This document shows positions 44,466-54,690 of a stretch of DNA of 64,000 bases, piece by piece (position 1 is the stretch's first letter; each line of letters opens with the position of its first letter). Where the stretch lies: assembly GCA_029945375.1 (NCBI GenBank), contig CM057063.1:806001-870000 (forward strand), written 5' to 3'. Below the pieces are notes generated by a model. It searched no databases. It saw only the letters and a program-made list of their open reading frames with translations, and was not told the origin of the DNA. The stretch is from Agaricus subrufescens. Its lineage: Eukaryota > Basidiomycota > Agaricomycetes > Agaricales > Agaricaceae. Made by a program: the position numbers and the translations under genes.

Positions 44466-46686
44466 TACGCTATGGATACTCGACCTGACTTCGACGATGG
44501 AGGCTGGGAGAGCAGCGACGATGAGAACTTGCCCCCCGATTTGCGCACAATGAAGGAGGCAATGGAAGTAGAGGTGTTCAGGCTGCCGCCCAAGACACCA
44601 AAGGCGAGTAGAGCTGAAAAGTTATGCTCACAATTGAAGATGAAGGGAAAGGCTGGAGGCTCTGGCTTTTTCTCTTCTCCCGACCCCCCCGTTACCCCAA
44701 CGCCTGGCCCTTCGCAAGCTGCGACGACGACCCCATTGTCGTATGCGACTCAGAGCCCGAAAACCCCATTTGGTCCGCCAAGGCCCCCTGCGGCGACCTC
44801 CTCTCCTGTCCCTTCCCCGTTGGTTGGACGCTCCGCGCGTCGAGCCAACAACTCCCTCGCCGAGCAGCTCAAGGAGGCCGTCAATGCCGCCAAGCAAGCT
44901 GGCCCTACTGAGAAGTTCGATTTGCTCGCGGACGAGCTTCTTCGCTCTCTTTGGACCATTCTCAAGGCTCCAAATCTATCCCAGCGCCAGTTCATGGGCA
45001 TGGGCAGCTTCGCGCCGTTCGATGTTCAGCTCGCGCAGACTATCGCATCCGCTGGCCCCCCTCCTGAGGTCCCCACTCCTGCCCCGGTCCCAGCCACGCC
45101 CCCTCCCCCATCGGCCACGCCCACACCACGCCCTCGGTCTCCTATGGCCAAGGCCAAGGCTGACGCGGCCAAAACTACTAAGCGGCCCAAGGTAAGCCAC
45201 CCGGCCCCACCTCCTAAACCCACGGCTTCTAGAAGTCGTGCTCCAGCTGCACCCGCAGCTGCTGCGGCACCTTCTAAGGCCAAGAAACAAGTCAAGTTCG
45301 TGCTCCCTTCCTCCCCCTCTGCGCCAGCTCCCGCCTCCACCCCCGCTGTCTCCGTCAAGTGCCCCTCCAAGCGCAAGGCCAAAGGCAAGCATACTGACCA
45401 CGGACTCTCGCGCTGCGGAGTCTGCATCATTCCCCCGGCCGGAACCACTGTCTGTGCCACCGACGTCACTCCGGCCATTATAGCCGAAATCAACGCCCAC
45501 CTAAAGTCCGACCTCAAGTCGACTTTCTTGGTGGAACACGCCTTGGACATCAAGACCGGCCTCTTCTTAGCCGGTAACCGAGTCCCTTCCGCACCCGAGG
45601 GCAACTGTGTTTTGAAACACGTTCGCCGCCTCATCACCGTCCCCGGGATTATCCCAATCACCACCGCCCCCGTCACATCGATATCTTATCTCAAGATTAT
45701 CGATGTTCCACTTATCCCAGCTGAGTTGCGCACTTGGCTCACCGCTCAACGCGCCGCCCTCCAGGCGGCTCTTGCCATCTCCCCTGTCGGCCAGCAACTC
45801 GCCCGCCACATCGCCCATGCCCCGCGCTTCATGCGCACTTCCCGCCACGCTGACACTTGTGTCGCGTGGATCGACATCACAGACGCAGTTTCTGGCAGCA
45901 ATGCCAGGAACTTTATTGGTAAGCAGGTCCTGATTGGAGGACGCAACTGTCAGATCCGGGGCGCTGCCCCTTGGCCCGGTTCCGCCCTGTGCACTCGTTG
46001 CCAGCGGTGGGGCCACCACTCCAACGTATGCCGAGCTAAAGGTATACGGTGCACTCACTGCGGTGGTCCGCATTCTGCGGACAACCACGATTCCTCATGC
46101 GCCGCGTCCCGCGTCGACGCCGCCATCCGCCACTGCGTCAATTGTTCCGCAGCCAAGAAGAAGAAGACGACGCACTCCAGCACGGACACTTCGTGTCCGT
46201 TCTGGGAACACCGGTTCGATCGCAACTGGCTCAAGCGCCAGTTCCCATCGAACAAATAGGACTTTTCGCCGGGTCTTTCGGGGCAATGGCGCGCTGCCAT
46301 CCCATTATTTTTTCATTCATTGATTCATTTCTTTTCCCTATCGACAATCGTCTCGTGTATGAATACCGCTGCCAACGCGGCGCTCCAAGTTAGTTCGAAC
46401 CGGAGAGGGTCTGTTTCAGGCGCTGTCCCGCCTTGAAGGTTAGGACACTTATTATTTCGATTTTATATGTTTGTTTTTCTTTCTCTTCGAGCGCTTGACC
46501 ACGTCGCGCAGGATACGTTTCTTCCGCCACCCATGTATAGCTTGACTCGATGTACCGAACTTGTGGCCCGGTTTTGGATACGTGTTATGACATCCGTTTC
46601 TTAGTAGTATGCTTGGATTTGCGACCTTGTAGTAGCTACTTTGAATAAAGGCCGGCCGGCAGGCCCCGTTGATTACAAAAAAAAAA
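44466..46686 (+). mobile_element. Half-LINE copy 1 (ORF1-only, poly(A)-tailed)
   Basis: A single ORF1-type coding region is followed by about 420 bases of 3' UTR and an A tail (46677-46686). The ORF2 that should carry endonuclease and reverse transcriptase is absent: no such motifs occur between the ORF1 stop and the tail. The 3' end has the motif AATAAAGGCCGGCCGGCAGG just before the tail. The 5' end abuts the assembly gap, so the upstream target-site duplication cannot be checked. Copy 3 (57.4-58.9 kb) is a close relative with the same 3' UTR. It must have been mobilised by an autonomous LINE elsewhere. Confidence 0.78.
44472..46259 (+). CDS. LINE ORF1 protein (nucleic-acid binding, CCHC knuckles)
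   Basis: An uninterrupted 595-codon frame starts at ATG 44472 (MDTRPDFDDGGW), shared with copy 2. The N-terminal 300 residues are Pro/Ala/Ser-rich and basic. A conserved core follows (YLKIIDVPLIP, DTCVAWIDITDAVSGSNARN, GGRNCQIRGA), then zinc knuckles (CTRCQRWGHHSNVC and CTHCGGPHSADNHDSSC) and a third Cys cluster ending WLKRQFPSNK. Proteins of this design are ORF1 or gag-like proteins of fungal non-LTR retrotransposons that bind element RNA. Intactness suggests recent activity or selection. It is not a host gene in my view. Confidence 0.8.
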   Translation: MDTRPDFDDGGWESSDDENLPPDLRTMKEAMEVEVFRLPPKTPKASRAEKLCSQLKMKGKAGGSGFFSSPDPPVTPTPGPSQAATTTPLSYATQSPKTPFGPPRPPAATSSPVPSPLVGRSARRANNSLAEQLKEAVNAAKQAGPTEKFDLLADELLRSLWTILKAPNLSQRQFMGMGSFAPFDVQLAQTIASAGPPPEVPTPAPVPATPPPPSATPTPRPRSPMAKAKADAAKTTKRPKVSHPAPPPKPTASRSRAPAAPAAAAAPSKAKKQVKFVLPSSPSAPAPASTPAVSVKCPSKRKAKGKHTDHGLSRCGVCIIPPAGTTVCATDVTPAIIAEINAHLKSDLKSTFLVEHALDIKTGLFLAGNRVPSAPEGNCVLKHVRRLITVPGIIPITTAPVTSISYLKIIDVPLIPAELRTWLTAQRAALQAALAISPVGQQLARHIAHAPRFMRTSRHADTCVAWIDITDAVSGSNARNFIGKQVLIGGRNCQIRGAAPWPGSALCTRCQRWGHHSNVCRAKGIRCTHCGGPHSADNHDSSCAASRVDAAIRHCVNCSAAKKKKTTHSSTDTSCPFWEHRFDRNWLKRQFPSNK

Positions 46687-46832
46687 GCTGAGTTGAAGAG
46701 GTTGAAGGATGAAAAGTTGATTTGTAGGTCGTTAGAAGCCGGGCCCCATAACCTGTTGGAAGAGAACGTAGAGTCTACAGTGGCAATCCTAACGACGCTA
46801 GTATCGAGCGATCGGATAAGAATTGAGCTAGT
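46687..46832 (+). other. Coding-like remnant between the poly(A) tail and the inverted LTR
   Basis: After the A tail a frame stays open into the LTR and reads as a charged helix (KAELKRLKDEKLICRSLEAG). It matches nothing else in the window. It may be a fragment of the sequence into which half-LINE copy 1 inserted, host gene or older transposon. Confidence 0.35.
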
Positions 46833-47069
46833 ATTAGCACAGTTAATCTGTGGGACAAGTATAAGAAGCTATAACAACAATACAAAGAGATTGCTCACCT
46901 GTGGACAAGTATAAGAAGCTAAAGACTTCTAAGTCGTCCACAGGCAAGTTCAACATGCGCTGACTAATCTATCACGTGAGCGGAAGCGTCCGCTGTACTC
47001 TAAGTCGAGATATACACAAAACAAATTGTCCAGTCACTCTAATAGCTGAATGCTTGGGGCATTCTAACA
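46833..47069 (-). repeat. Copia LTR in inverted orientation
   Basis: This 237-bp segment is the reverse complement of the 3' LTR at 51915-52150, near identical over its whole length (one extra G at the GTGGGACAAG site). It ends in CTAACA exactly where copia-1 internal sequence begins, replacing the 5' LTR and the start of gag. The duplicated CTTCTTAGACTTGTCCACAG motif inside the LTR is kept. Confidence 0.85.
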
Positions 47070-50000
47070 ACAAGGCCCAGGACAGCTCCAATGACTCCCC
47101 CACTGCTTCTGGAAGCTCTAGCTCGACTCCTGGTGCTGAAAAAGCGCAGAGAGTTCGAGAATTTGCTGGAAATGCAAGTGCTCCCTCCCCTACCTCTTCC
47201 CCTTCGCTCTCTGCCCCCCTGCAGCTCGATGCTGACTTCCACTGGCTTGTAGATACAGGGGCCACTTCTCATATGACCCCCCACAAGCATTGGTTCAAAT
47301 CCTACTCCCCCCATCGCATTCCCATTCGCTTAGCTGATAATTCAGTTGTCTACTCTGCTGGGGTGGGGTCTGTGGTCTTTGAGCCAGTTTTGAGCGGAAA
47401 GGTGGCTAGAGCGGTCGAGTTTACTAGAGTTTTGCATGTTCCTGCTCTCCGGAGCAACTTGCTGTCTTGTCTATACCTTGCACAGCACAAGAATTTCATT
47501 ATCACCATTTCTGCTCGTTCTATGGCCTTCTGCTACAAGGGAACAACACTTTTCACGGCCACCATCCATCCCAACAACTCTGCGGAGCTAGATGGCTCAA
47601 CTCTGACCTCGGAGGCCACTTTTTCGGTCTCTACACTCCCTTGTGACCTCTCCCTATGGCATCGTCGCTTTATTCACCATAATTATGCTGATGTGAGGTC
47701 TATGGTGAACAAGGAGCTTGTTACAGGCCTCAAAATCGACTCCAAAGCGTCCCCTGACCCCATTTGTGAGCTCTGCCTTGCTGGCAAGATGCATTCACTT
47801 CCTTTCCCCTCCTCCACCAGCCATAATCGATCTCCACTCGAGCTGGTGCACTCAGACCTTCATGGACCGCTCCCAGTCGCTTCCCACTCAGGCTACAAGT
47901 ACTGGATAACGTTTATAGACGACGCGACGCGTTTCCGGGCTGTATATCTGCTGAAAAGCAAGTCTGAGGCCTTTGAAGCGTTCAAAATCTATAAATCTTG
48001 GGCTGAAAACCAACTAGGAGTGAAAATGCGCGCTCTACAGGATGATAAAGGCGGTGAATACATGTCTAAAGCCTTCCTGACCTTCACAGAGCAATGTGGC
48101 ATCGATAGGAGGCATTCTACTCGCAACAGGCCTCAGCAGAACGGTCTAGCTGAAAGAGCTAACAGAACTATGGGGGACATTCCCTTCTTGACCTCTAACC
48201 ACCACCTTCCCTTTTGGGATAGGTGGGGTGAACGCCTTAGTAGCTGAGATGTCCACTCCTTGGTGAAATCGTTCGAGGTGCTGAGTAGGCGGGGTCTTAC
48301 TCCCTGCTGAAATCCCAGAGGCCACGTTGAATAGCGCGGTCGTCATCTGTGCTATCGCTGGATGTCGTGGCGACCACTGTTGGGCAGACTGGGGTATGTT
48401 ACTCCCCTACTGTCTGACACTCGGGACGAAATCTCTTTGTTCCACCCTCGCGCTCATGTTTATCATGGGCGCACCCCTTCGTCTGGACTGGCCAAAGCCC
48501 TCTGGACACCACCGTGTCGGCGCCGCTCACAGCGCCCACATTCCCTTCCTTCAACGGACGTCGGATGCGACCACGTCCAACTTTTGCCGTCCCCCCCTGT
48601 TTTCCCCATCGGACAGTCCGATTCCCCCCCGCACTGGGCTGCGGTGTCTTCAAGAGACCCTCCCATCGTGCACCATTTTTCAGCAGCATCGCGCTGCTCG
48701 ATCTCCCCTGGTCATCATCTCTCTGGCGGCCACCATATTGCTGCGCACTTGTGCATGGCTCCCCCTCCCTCTTCTTGGCCGGATCCTACCCTGGGTCCGT
48801 CCACCATTGGCTAGCTATTTTTGGCTGGCACCGAGTGGTTGCGTTACTCCGTGATGTGACCTCACGCTCTGGGTCTTTGGACCCAACACTTGGAAAGTCC
48901 AAAATCCCCCCGACTTATCCATCCTGTCCCTTCCGGCCCTGGCTACTTCGTAGCCGGTCCCCTCATTTGTTCCTGGCACCCAGCTGCCCCGACACTCTTT
49001 CCCGGCCCTGGCTACTCTATGCGATGGCCAGCTCTCCACCATCTTTTCAGGCACTTAGCTGCCTCTGTCACTCTTTTCATGGGAGCACGTTCCACCGGCA
49101 CCTACCATCTGCACTCGCTGCGCTGTGCGCGCAACTGCAACCGCCTCGTCAGAAAATCGGGGGCGTATCCGGGCTGTAACGTAGGTGTCATGTTTGCTTG
49201 AGCTAAGGCTTGCTTCGTACACTTTTCTTTACGGTCCACCATTATTGTTATTTTGTTATTTTTTATTTTCTTTTCTCTTTGAGGCGATGTAAATTCCGCC
49301 GGATATGTTATACGATTATAATGTTGTTTGGGGCTAATGTTTATTTCGGCGATGCATCATGGCTGTCATTTCCTTGTAGTATGCCCGGAGTATCTAACCG
49401 GATGTCGTATAGCTACTTGGAATAAAGGTCCACCGAGAGGTGCCATTGATAAAAAAAAAAGAACTATGGGGGAAAGGATCACTGCAATGCTCTCTGAGTC
49501 AAAATTGCCTCCAAGTTTCTGGGGTGAATGCATCTCTTCTATGGTGCATGTGTGGAATAGGCTTCCTACGTCGTCTCTCCCTGGTTCTACACCCTTCCAA
49601 GCATTCTATAAGTGAAAGCCCGACGTTTCCCACCTCCAAGTATGGGGGTGCACTGCCTATGTCCATATACAGCGAGATAAACGTGATTCTCTTCAGCCTC
49701 ACTATGAAAAATCCGTTTTCATAGGCTATCCTACTGGCTACAAGGGCTGGAAGTTCTATAACCCAGTCACCAAGCGTTCAATCATCTCTGAAAGGGCTGA
49801 ATTCGATGAAAGGTACTTCCCTGGCACTTCTAGAGCTCAACTCGATGCTGTTCCTTCATTTGCTGGGCCTCCCAGCTCACCTGAAACTCCTATCACTTCA
49901 GAGCCCTCTCCAGCGCTCCCCTTGTCGCATTTTGACTTCCCACCTCTCCAGGATGAAGGGAGTGGTATCTGGCATCTCCCTGCACCGTCTCCGCTGCCTA

Positions 50001-51893
50001 GCACGACTCCTGCAAGTGCTATTCCTCCTGAAGAGCCTAAAGTACCTCAGAATGCTAGCTCCTGTGATCGCTCCTGCATCCCCTGTCGCTCCCTCTCCAC
50101 CTAGAACGCCTCCACAACCTCCTGCACCGCTCCCTGTCACTCCTCCAACCGCTCCTGTGCCTGCTGAGCCCCCACGAGTCCCTAGGCGCACCAATCGAGT
50201 TAGACGACCCCCTGGTGAGTGGTGGAGGGTCAAAAACATTGACCTACCTGGAGACAACCCAGAACTCGAAGAGGAGGCCGCTTTTTTGGTTGACAGTGAC
50301 TTCTGTGATGTAGAGTTTGCTGGAGCAGTTTCTAATGCAGATCCTCGCTCCTACAGGCTGGCTATGCAGTCCCCTGACCACTCTCACTGGCAGGATGCTT
50401 GTAACACCGAGATTTTCAATCTGGAGGCCAACAGGACCTGGGAACTCGTTGATTTGCCTCCTGGAAAGAAGGTAGTCAACTCTGGATGGGTATTCAAGGT
50501 TAAAAGGCATGCCAACGGGTCAATTGAGCGCTATAGGGCTCGCCTTGTTGCTAAGGGCTTCTCACAGCGTCCTGGCTTCAATTACACTGAGGTTTTTGCT
50601 CCTACATTCCGCCCTGCCTCCCTGCGCCTCATTGTAGCCTTAGCTGCAAGAGAAGGCTTCAAAATGCGCTCTGTTGATATCTCTTCTGCCTTTACCTACG
50701 GGGAACTCGAAGAGGAGATCTACATGAGACAACCAGAAGGCTACCACACTGGGGGACCTAACATGGTCTTCAGGCTCCGAAAATCGCTCTATGGCCTTAA
50801 GCAGGCTGCCAGACAATGGAGCAAGAAGCTCAGAAGTGTCCTAGAGGGTATTGGCTACTCCAGACTTTGCTCCGACAACTCTATCTACATTTATTCCAAG
50901 GGAGACATCAAGGTCATAGTGCCTGTCTTCATTGATGATATAACTCTGGTGTCAAAAAGTGATTCTGCTGTCTCTGCTGCTGTCTCTGAGTTGTCTAGCC
51001 ACTTCAAACTGCGAGATCTCGGGTCTACCACTCTGCTACTGGGTATTCAGGTGAAGCAGGACCGTTCTAAGTGCACTATTTCACTCTCACAAGAGCACTA
51101 CATCAAGGAGCTGCTAGAACGATTCCATATGGATGATTCCAACTCCCTTTCCACCCCTCTACCTCCTGGATCTGAGCTCTCAGACATTGTGCCCTCTCTC
51201 GAGGAGCAGGCTGAGATGAAGTCAGTTCCTTATCTCTCTGCTGTAGGTGCCCTGCAGTATCTGGCCACCATGACTCGTCCCGACATTGCCTATGCTGTCT
51301 CCTACCTTGGGAGATTCAATCATAACCCTGCTCCTGCCCATTGGCTTGCAGTAAAGCATTTACTTTGCTATTTGAAGGGCACCCTGCACTACCAGCTTGT
51401 CTACAGAGGTGGTGACTCTGGGGAACTGTTTACCACCTATTCCGATGCCTCTCATGGCAGCTGCAAGGCCACAGGTCGAGCTACAGGTGGATATGTAACC
51501 ATTGTCTCTGGTGCTGCTGTGGGCTGGTCCTCAAAGCGTCAGCCATTTGTGACTCTCTCGAGCACTGAGGCCAAGTTTGTGGCTGCAGTTGAGGCTGGAA
51601 AGGAGATCAAGTGGACTAGGAACATTCTCAGCAAGTTTGGCTACCCCCAGACACTTGCTTCGACTTTATTTGTTGATAACAAGTCTGGAATCAGTGTGGC
51701 AAAGAATCCTGAACACCACGGGTGCATGAAACACCTGGATCTTCGGTTCTACTGGCTCCGGGAGGCTGTAGAAGAAGGAATGATCGATCCCCTCTATGTT
51801 TCTACTGATCAGCAAGTGGCAGACATTCTGACCAAGGCTGTAGCATCAAAGGTGATTGATTTTGCTGTCCCGCTATTGGCCCTTGGACACTAG
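47070..51893 (+). pseudogene. Copia-1 gag-pol polyprotein, broken
   Basis: Reads from mid-gag to the RNase H end, ending TAG at 51891-51893. Broken by the insertion at 48178, a nonsense codon at 49613 and a frameshift near 50.05 kb. The RT and RNase H frame (from about 50.1 kb) is intact over nearly 600 codons. No function is expected. Confidence 0.85.
48178..49460 (+). mobile_element. S-element 1: non-coding poly(A) retroelement in copia-1
   Basis: A 1.28-kb insertion flanked by the 14-bp target-site duplication AGAACTATGGGGGA (48164-48177 and 49460-49473), ending in A(10). This is the signature of LINE-mediated target-primed reverse transcription. It starts CATTCCCTTCTTGACC. Its open frames are not conserved in code between the two copies beyond what high nucleotide identity gives, and none shows a known domain. 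The last ~330 bases, from CGTCAGAAAATCGGGG on, match the 3' UTR of half-LINE copy 2, including GAATAAAGGTCCACCGAGAGG-like sequence before the tail. So it may parasitise the same reverse transcriptase through a shared 3' end. Confidence 0.85.
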
Positions 51894-51914
51894 ACTGCTT
51901 GGATCAAGGGGGTG

Positions 51915-52150
51915 TGTTAGAATGCCCCAAGCATTCAGTTATTAGAGTGACTGGTTAATTTGTTTTGAGTATATCTCGACTTAGAGTACAGCGGACGCTT
52001 CCGCTCACGTGATAGATTAGTCAGCACATGTTGAACTTGCCTGTGGACGACTTAGAAGTCTTTAGCTTCTTAGACTTGTCCACAGGTGAGCAATCTCTTT
52101 GTATTGTTGTTATAGCTTCTTAGACTTGTCCACAGATTAACTGTGCTAAT
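51915..52150 (+). repeat. Copia-1 3' LTR
   Basis: Begins TGTTAG after a polypurine tract and ends near GTGCTAAT. It contains two copies of TAGCTTCTTAGACTTGTCCA. The 236 bases match the inverted copy at 46833-47069. The exact 3' end is set by where the two copies diverge. Confidence 0.82.
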
Positions 52151-54549
52151 GAACCATCGCTTCTTGACTTCTTACCACTACCTTCCTGTTTTGGAAGCCT
52201 CAGTGGTTTAGCTGTACTAGGAGCAATATACGTTCTGCAACATGGATACTCGTCCGGACTTCGACAACGGAGGCTGGGAGACCGACAGCGACGATGACTC
52301 GACGTTGCCGCCCGCTATGCGAGCTGCAAGTGAAGCGTTAGAGATGGAGTTGGAGACTCCAAAGGCCGCGCGTATCGCAAAGATGCGTGCACATCTAGCT
52401 GGCAAGGATAAGAAGAAGGATGTCTCGTTCTCCGACACTGCCCCCGCCGTCTCCTCGTCCGACTTCAATTGCGTCCTGGCGGACGCATCGGAGTCAATTT
52501 CTAGACTAATGAGGGAGGATTCCCCCGCCCCTCAGAAGCAAACTCGCGACGAACGAAGGCGTGAAAAACTCGACAAGGCCCCCTGGCCCACCACCCCCGT
52601 CACCCCCACCCCATCAGGCTCTCGACAGCCTGGTGAGACCGCTCAGTCGCTGTTGGAAGGACTCTCCACGCCGGCTACACCTCGCACCCCCCGCGCTGCC
52701 TCGATCTACACACCTACCAAGGTGCCAGGTAAGAGGCATGGACTCGCCGTATCGTTGTCGACTGCCGCCGACATCGTCCAGCAAACTCCCCCCGACGACA
52801 ACTTCATCGGCTACGCCGATGAACTTCTCCGTCTTATTTTCTCTATCTTGTCGAGTGGCGCTCACAAGAACATTGATTTCCAGAACATGGCTGGAGTCTG
52901 CTCATTCGAGACGGCTCTCGCTATCATTATCGGTCAGACTGGCGCCGCTTCCCCCCCCTCCCCAGTCAAACCCGCTTCTTCCCCTTCCGAATTCCCGGTT
53001 GTCCTTCGAGTCGCCCCCTCGGTCCCCGATGGCCGAGGACGAGGTAACTACCCCAGTTCCAAAGAAAGTCCGCATCCAGTCCCCACCTGGCTCTGCACCC
53101 AAGAAACCCGCTTTAGGAAAGCATGCCCCGGCTGCTCCCGCAGCTGTTCGAGCACCTTCCAAGAGCGCTCTCAAGGCTAAGCCGGCCTCCATCCCCTCCC
53201 TTCCTAAGGCCCCGGCTCCCTCCTCTGCCCCAGCTGTCTCTCGCCGTGCTCCTGCATGCAAGGGCAAGCACACCAGCCGCGGTGCTTCGCGCCATGGCGT
53301 CCTTGTTCATCCACTGGCCGGATCTTCCATCCGCGCTATTAATATCACTCCCGACATCCTCCAGGAGTGCAACAACCATCTCCAGAATGACCTCAAGTCC
53401 GAGGTTATTCTGGAATCTTCTATCGACACGGCCAACGGCATTCACATAGCCGCTTCCCAAGTCCTCTCTAAACCCGAGACCGCTTGCGTGCTCAAGCACA
53501 TCCGCCGCCTCGTAGATCCCAATGGACTCATCCCCCTCCAGTCCGCCACCCCTACCTCCACGTCTTACCTCAAAGTAATTGACGTTCCACTCATCCCGGC
53601 TCCCCCCGCCTCTTGGATCACCGCGCAATGCGAAGCTTTCACCCTCGCCATGCACAACTCACCCGTTGGTACCACCCTATCCCGACACCTCAAGCACGCT
53701 GTTCGCTTTATGTGGACTTCCCGCCGCGCTGACACTTGTGTCGCATGGCTCGACATTTCTGATTCTGTCTCGGGCCGTACGGCCCATGACTTCATTGGTA
53801 AGCACGTTCTCATTGGAGGACGGAACTGTCAAATCCGTGGTGCTGCCCTGCGGCCCGGCTCTGCCCTCTGCACTCGGTGTCAGAGGTGGGGCCACCACTC
53901 TGATGTGTGCTGTGCCAAAGGTATACATTGCCCTCACTGCGCGGGACCGCACTCTGTGGAGTCCCACATCCCGGCCGCCATTGCGATGAAGAAGAATCCA
54001 GACAACCGACACTGCGCTAACTGTGCCGCAGCTGGCAAGAAGAACAAGGTGCACTCCACAATGGACACTTCATGTCTGTTCTGGAACAATCGCTTCAATT
54101 GGGATTGGCTCAAGCGCCAGTTCCCATCAAAGAAGTAGTAGGTTTTACCACCTGTTTCAGGAGCACGCACTGTCGGTACCCATCATTTTCCCTCGCCACT
54201 CCGTCCACGATCGTAAACCGGCTCGTCAGAAAATCGGGGCTGTATCCAAGTCTGAACGTAGGTGATTTGTGTTTGCTTGAGCCACGGCTTGCTTCGCTCG
54301 CCTCTCTTTTGGACTTATCATTTCTTTTTCTTATGTTTCTTTTTCTTTTTCTTTGAGGCGATGTACATTCCACCAGATACGTTTTTCTTTTAATCATGTT
54401 GTTAGGGGCTTAATGTTTTCACTCAGATACGCGTCATGGCATCCATATTCTTGTAGTATGCCCGAATTATCTACCTGGATGTCTGATAGCATTTATCAGG
54501 AAGGTCCACCGAGAGGTGCCGTCGATACAAAAAAAAAAAAAAAAAAAAA
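52151..54549 (+). mobile_element. Half-LINE copy 2 (ORF1-only, poly(A)-tailed)
   Basis: ORF1 region 52242-54138, 3' UTR and A tail at 54529-54549, again with no ORF2. It starts MDTRPDFDNGGW like copy 1 but is otherwise a different subfamily (the first 250 residues differ strongly). Its 3' UTR is the one shared with the S-elements. The 5' limit is uncertain; about 90 bases between the LTR and the ATG may be its 5' UTR. No clear target-site duplication was found. Confidence 0.75.
52242..54138 (+). pseudogene. LINE ORF1 of copy 2, one frameshift
   Basis: Frame 1 is open from ATG 52242 to about 53.0 kb. The conserved core continues in another frame (to TAG 54136-54138) from near 52.98-53.03 kb, so a single indel disrupts it in the proline-rich linker. 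Core YLKVIDVPLIP, DTCVAWLDISDSVSG and knuckles CTRCQRWGHHSDVC and CPHCAGPHSVESH are present. A short intron bridging the shift cannot be excluded. Confidence 0.75.
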
Positions 54550-54690
54550 TTAATTAGCTATAATACCAGCTCATTTCCTCATCCGATCCGCTGATACTTA
54601 TGTTGTAGGATCGCCAACTGCGAACTCTACGTTTCACTTCCGAACACCATGCCCCTCGGTCTCCCCATGGCCAGGCTGAGGCTACCCAGG

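Larger units (their letters stand above)
47070..51914 (+). mobile_element. Copia-1: decayed Ty1/copia element, 5'-truncated, with an inserted 1.3-kb element
   Basis: Order gag remnant, protease, integrase, reverse transcriptase, RNase H is that of Ty1/copia. The internal region starts in mid-gag. Protease DTGATSHM, GAG-pre-integrase WHRRFIHHNYADV, integrase with HSDLHGPL, FIDDATRF and PQQNGLAERANRT, RT with GWVFKVKRH, TEVFAPT and FIDDITLVS, and RNase H with DASHGS are visible. It is dead: a poly(A) element splits integrase (48178-49460), a CGA-to-TGA change makes a stop at 49613-49615, a frameshift lies in the proline-rich linker near 50.03-50.1 kb, and 5' LTR and first gag part are missing. 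ORF 49806-51893 otherwise stays open. A polypurine tract (ATCAAGGGGGTG) precedes the 3' LTR. Confidence 0.88.

Noticed and set aside
46976..47070. Start of the 423-codon ORF at 46976
   Set aside because: Its first ~30 codons are inverted LTR sequence read through into gag; not a real protein start.
48327..48854. 175-codon ORF in S-element 1, with a 177-codon counterpart at 60027-60560
   Set aside because: The frame is open in both copies, but equally long frames exist on other frames and strand in this GC-rich sequence, and the codon pattern does not show protein-level constraint by eye. No domain.
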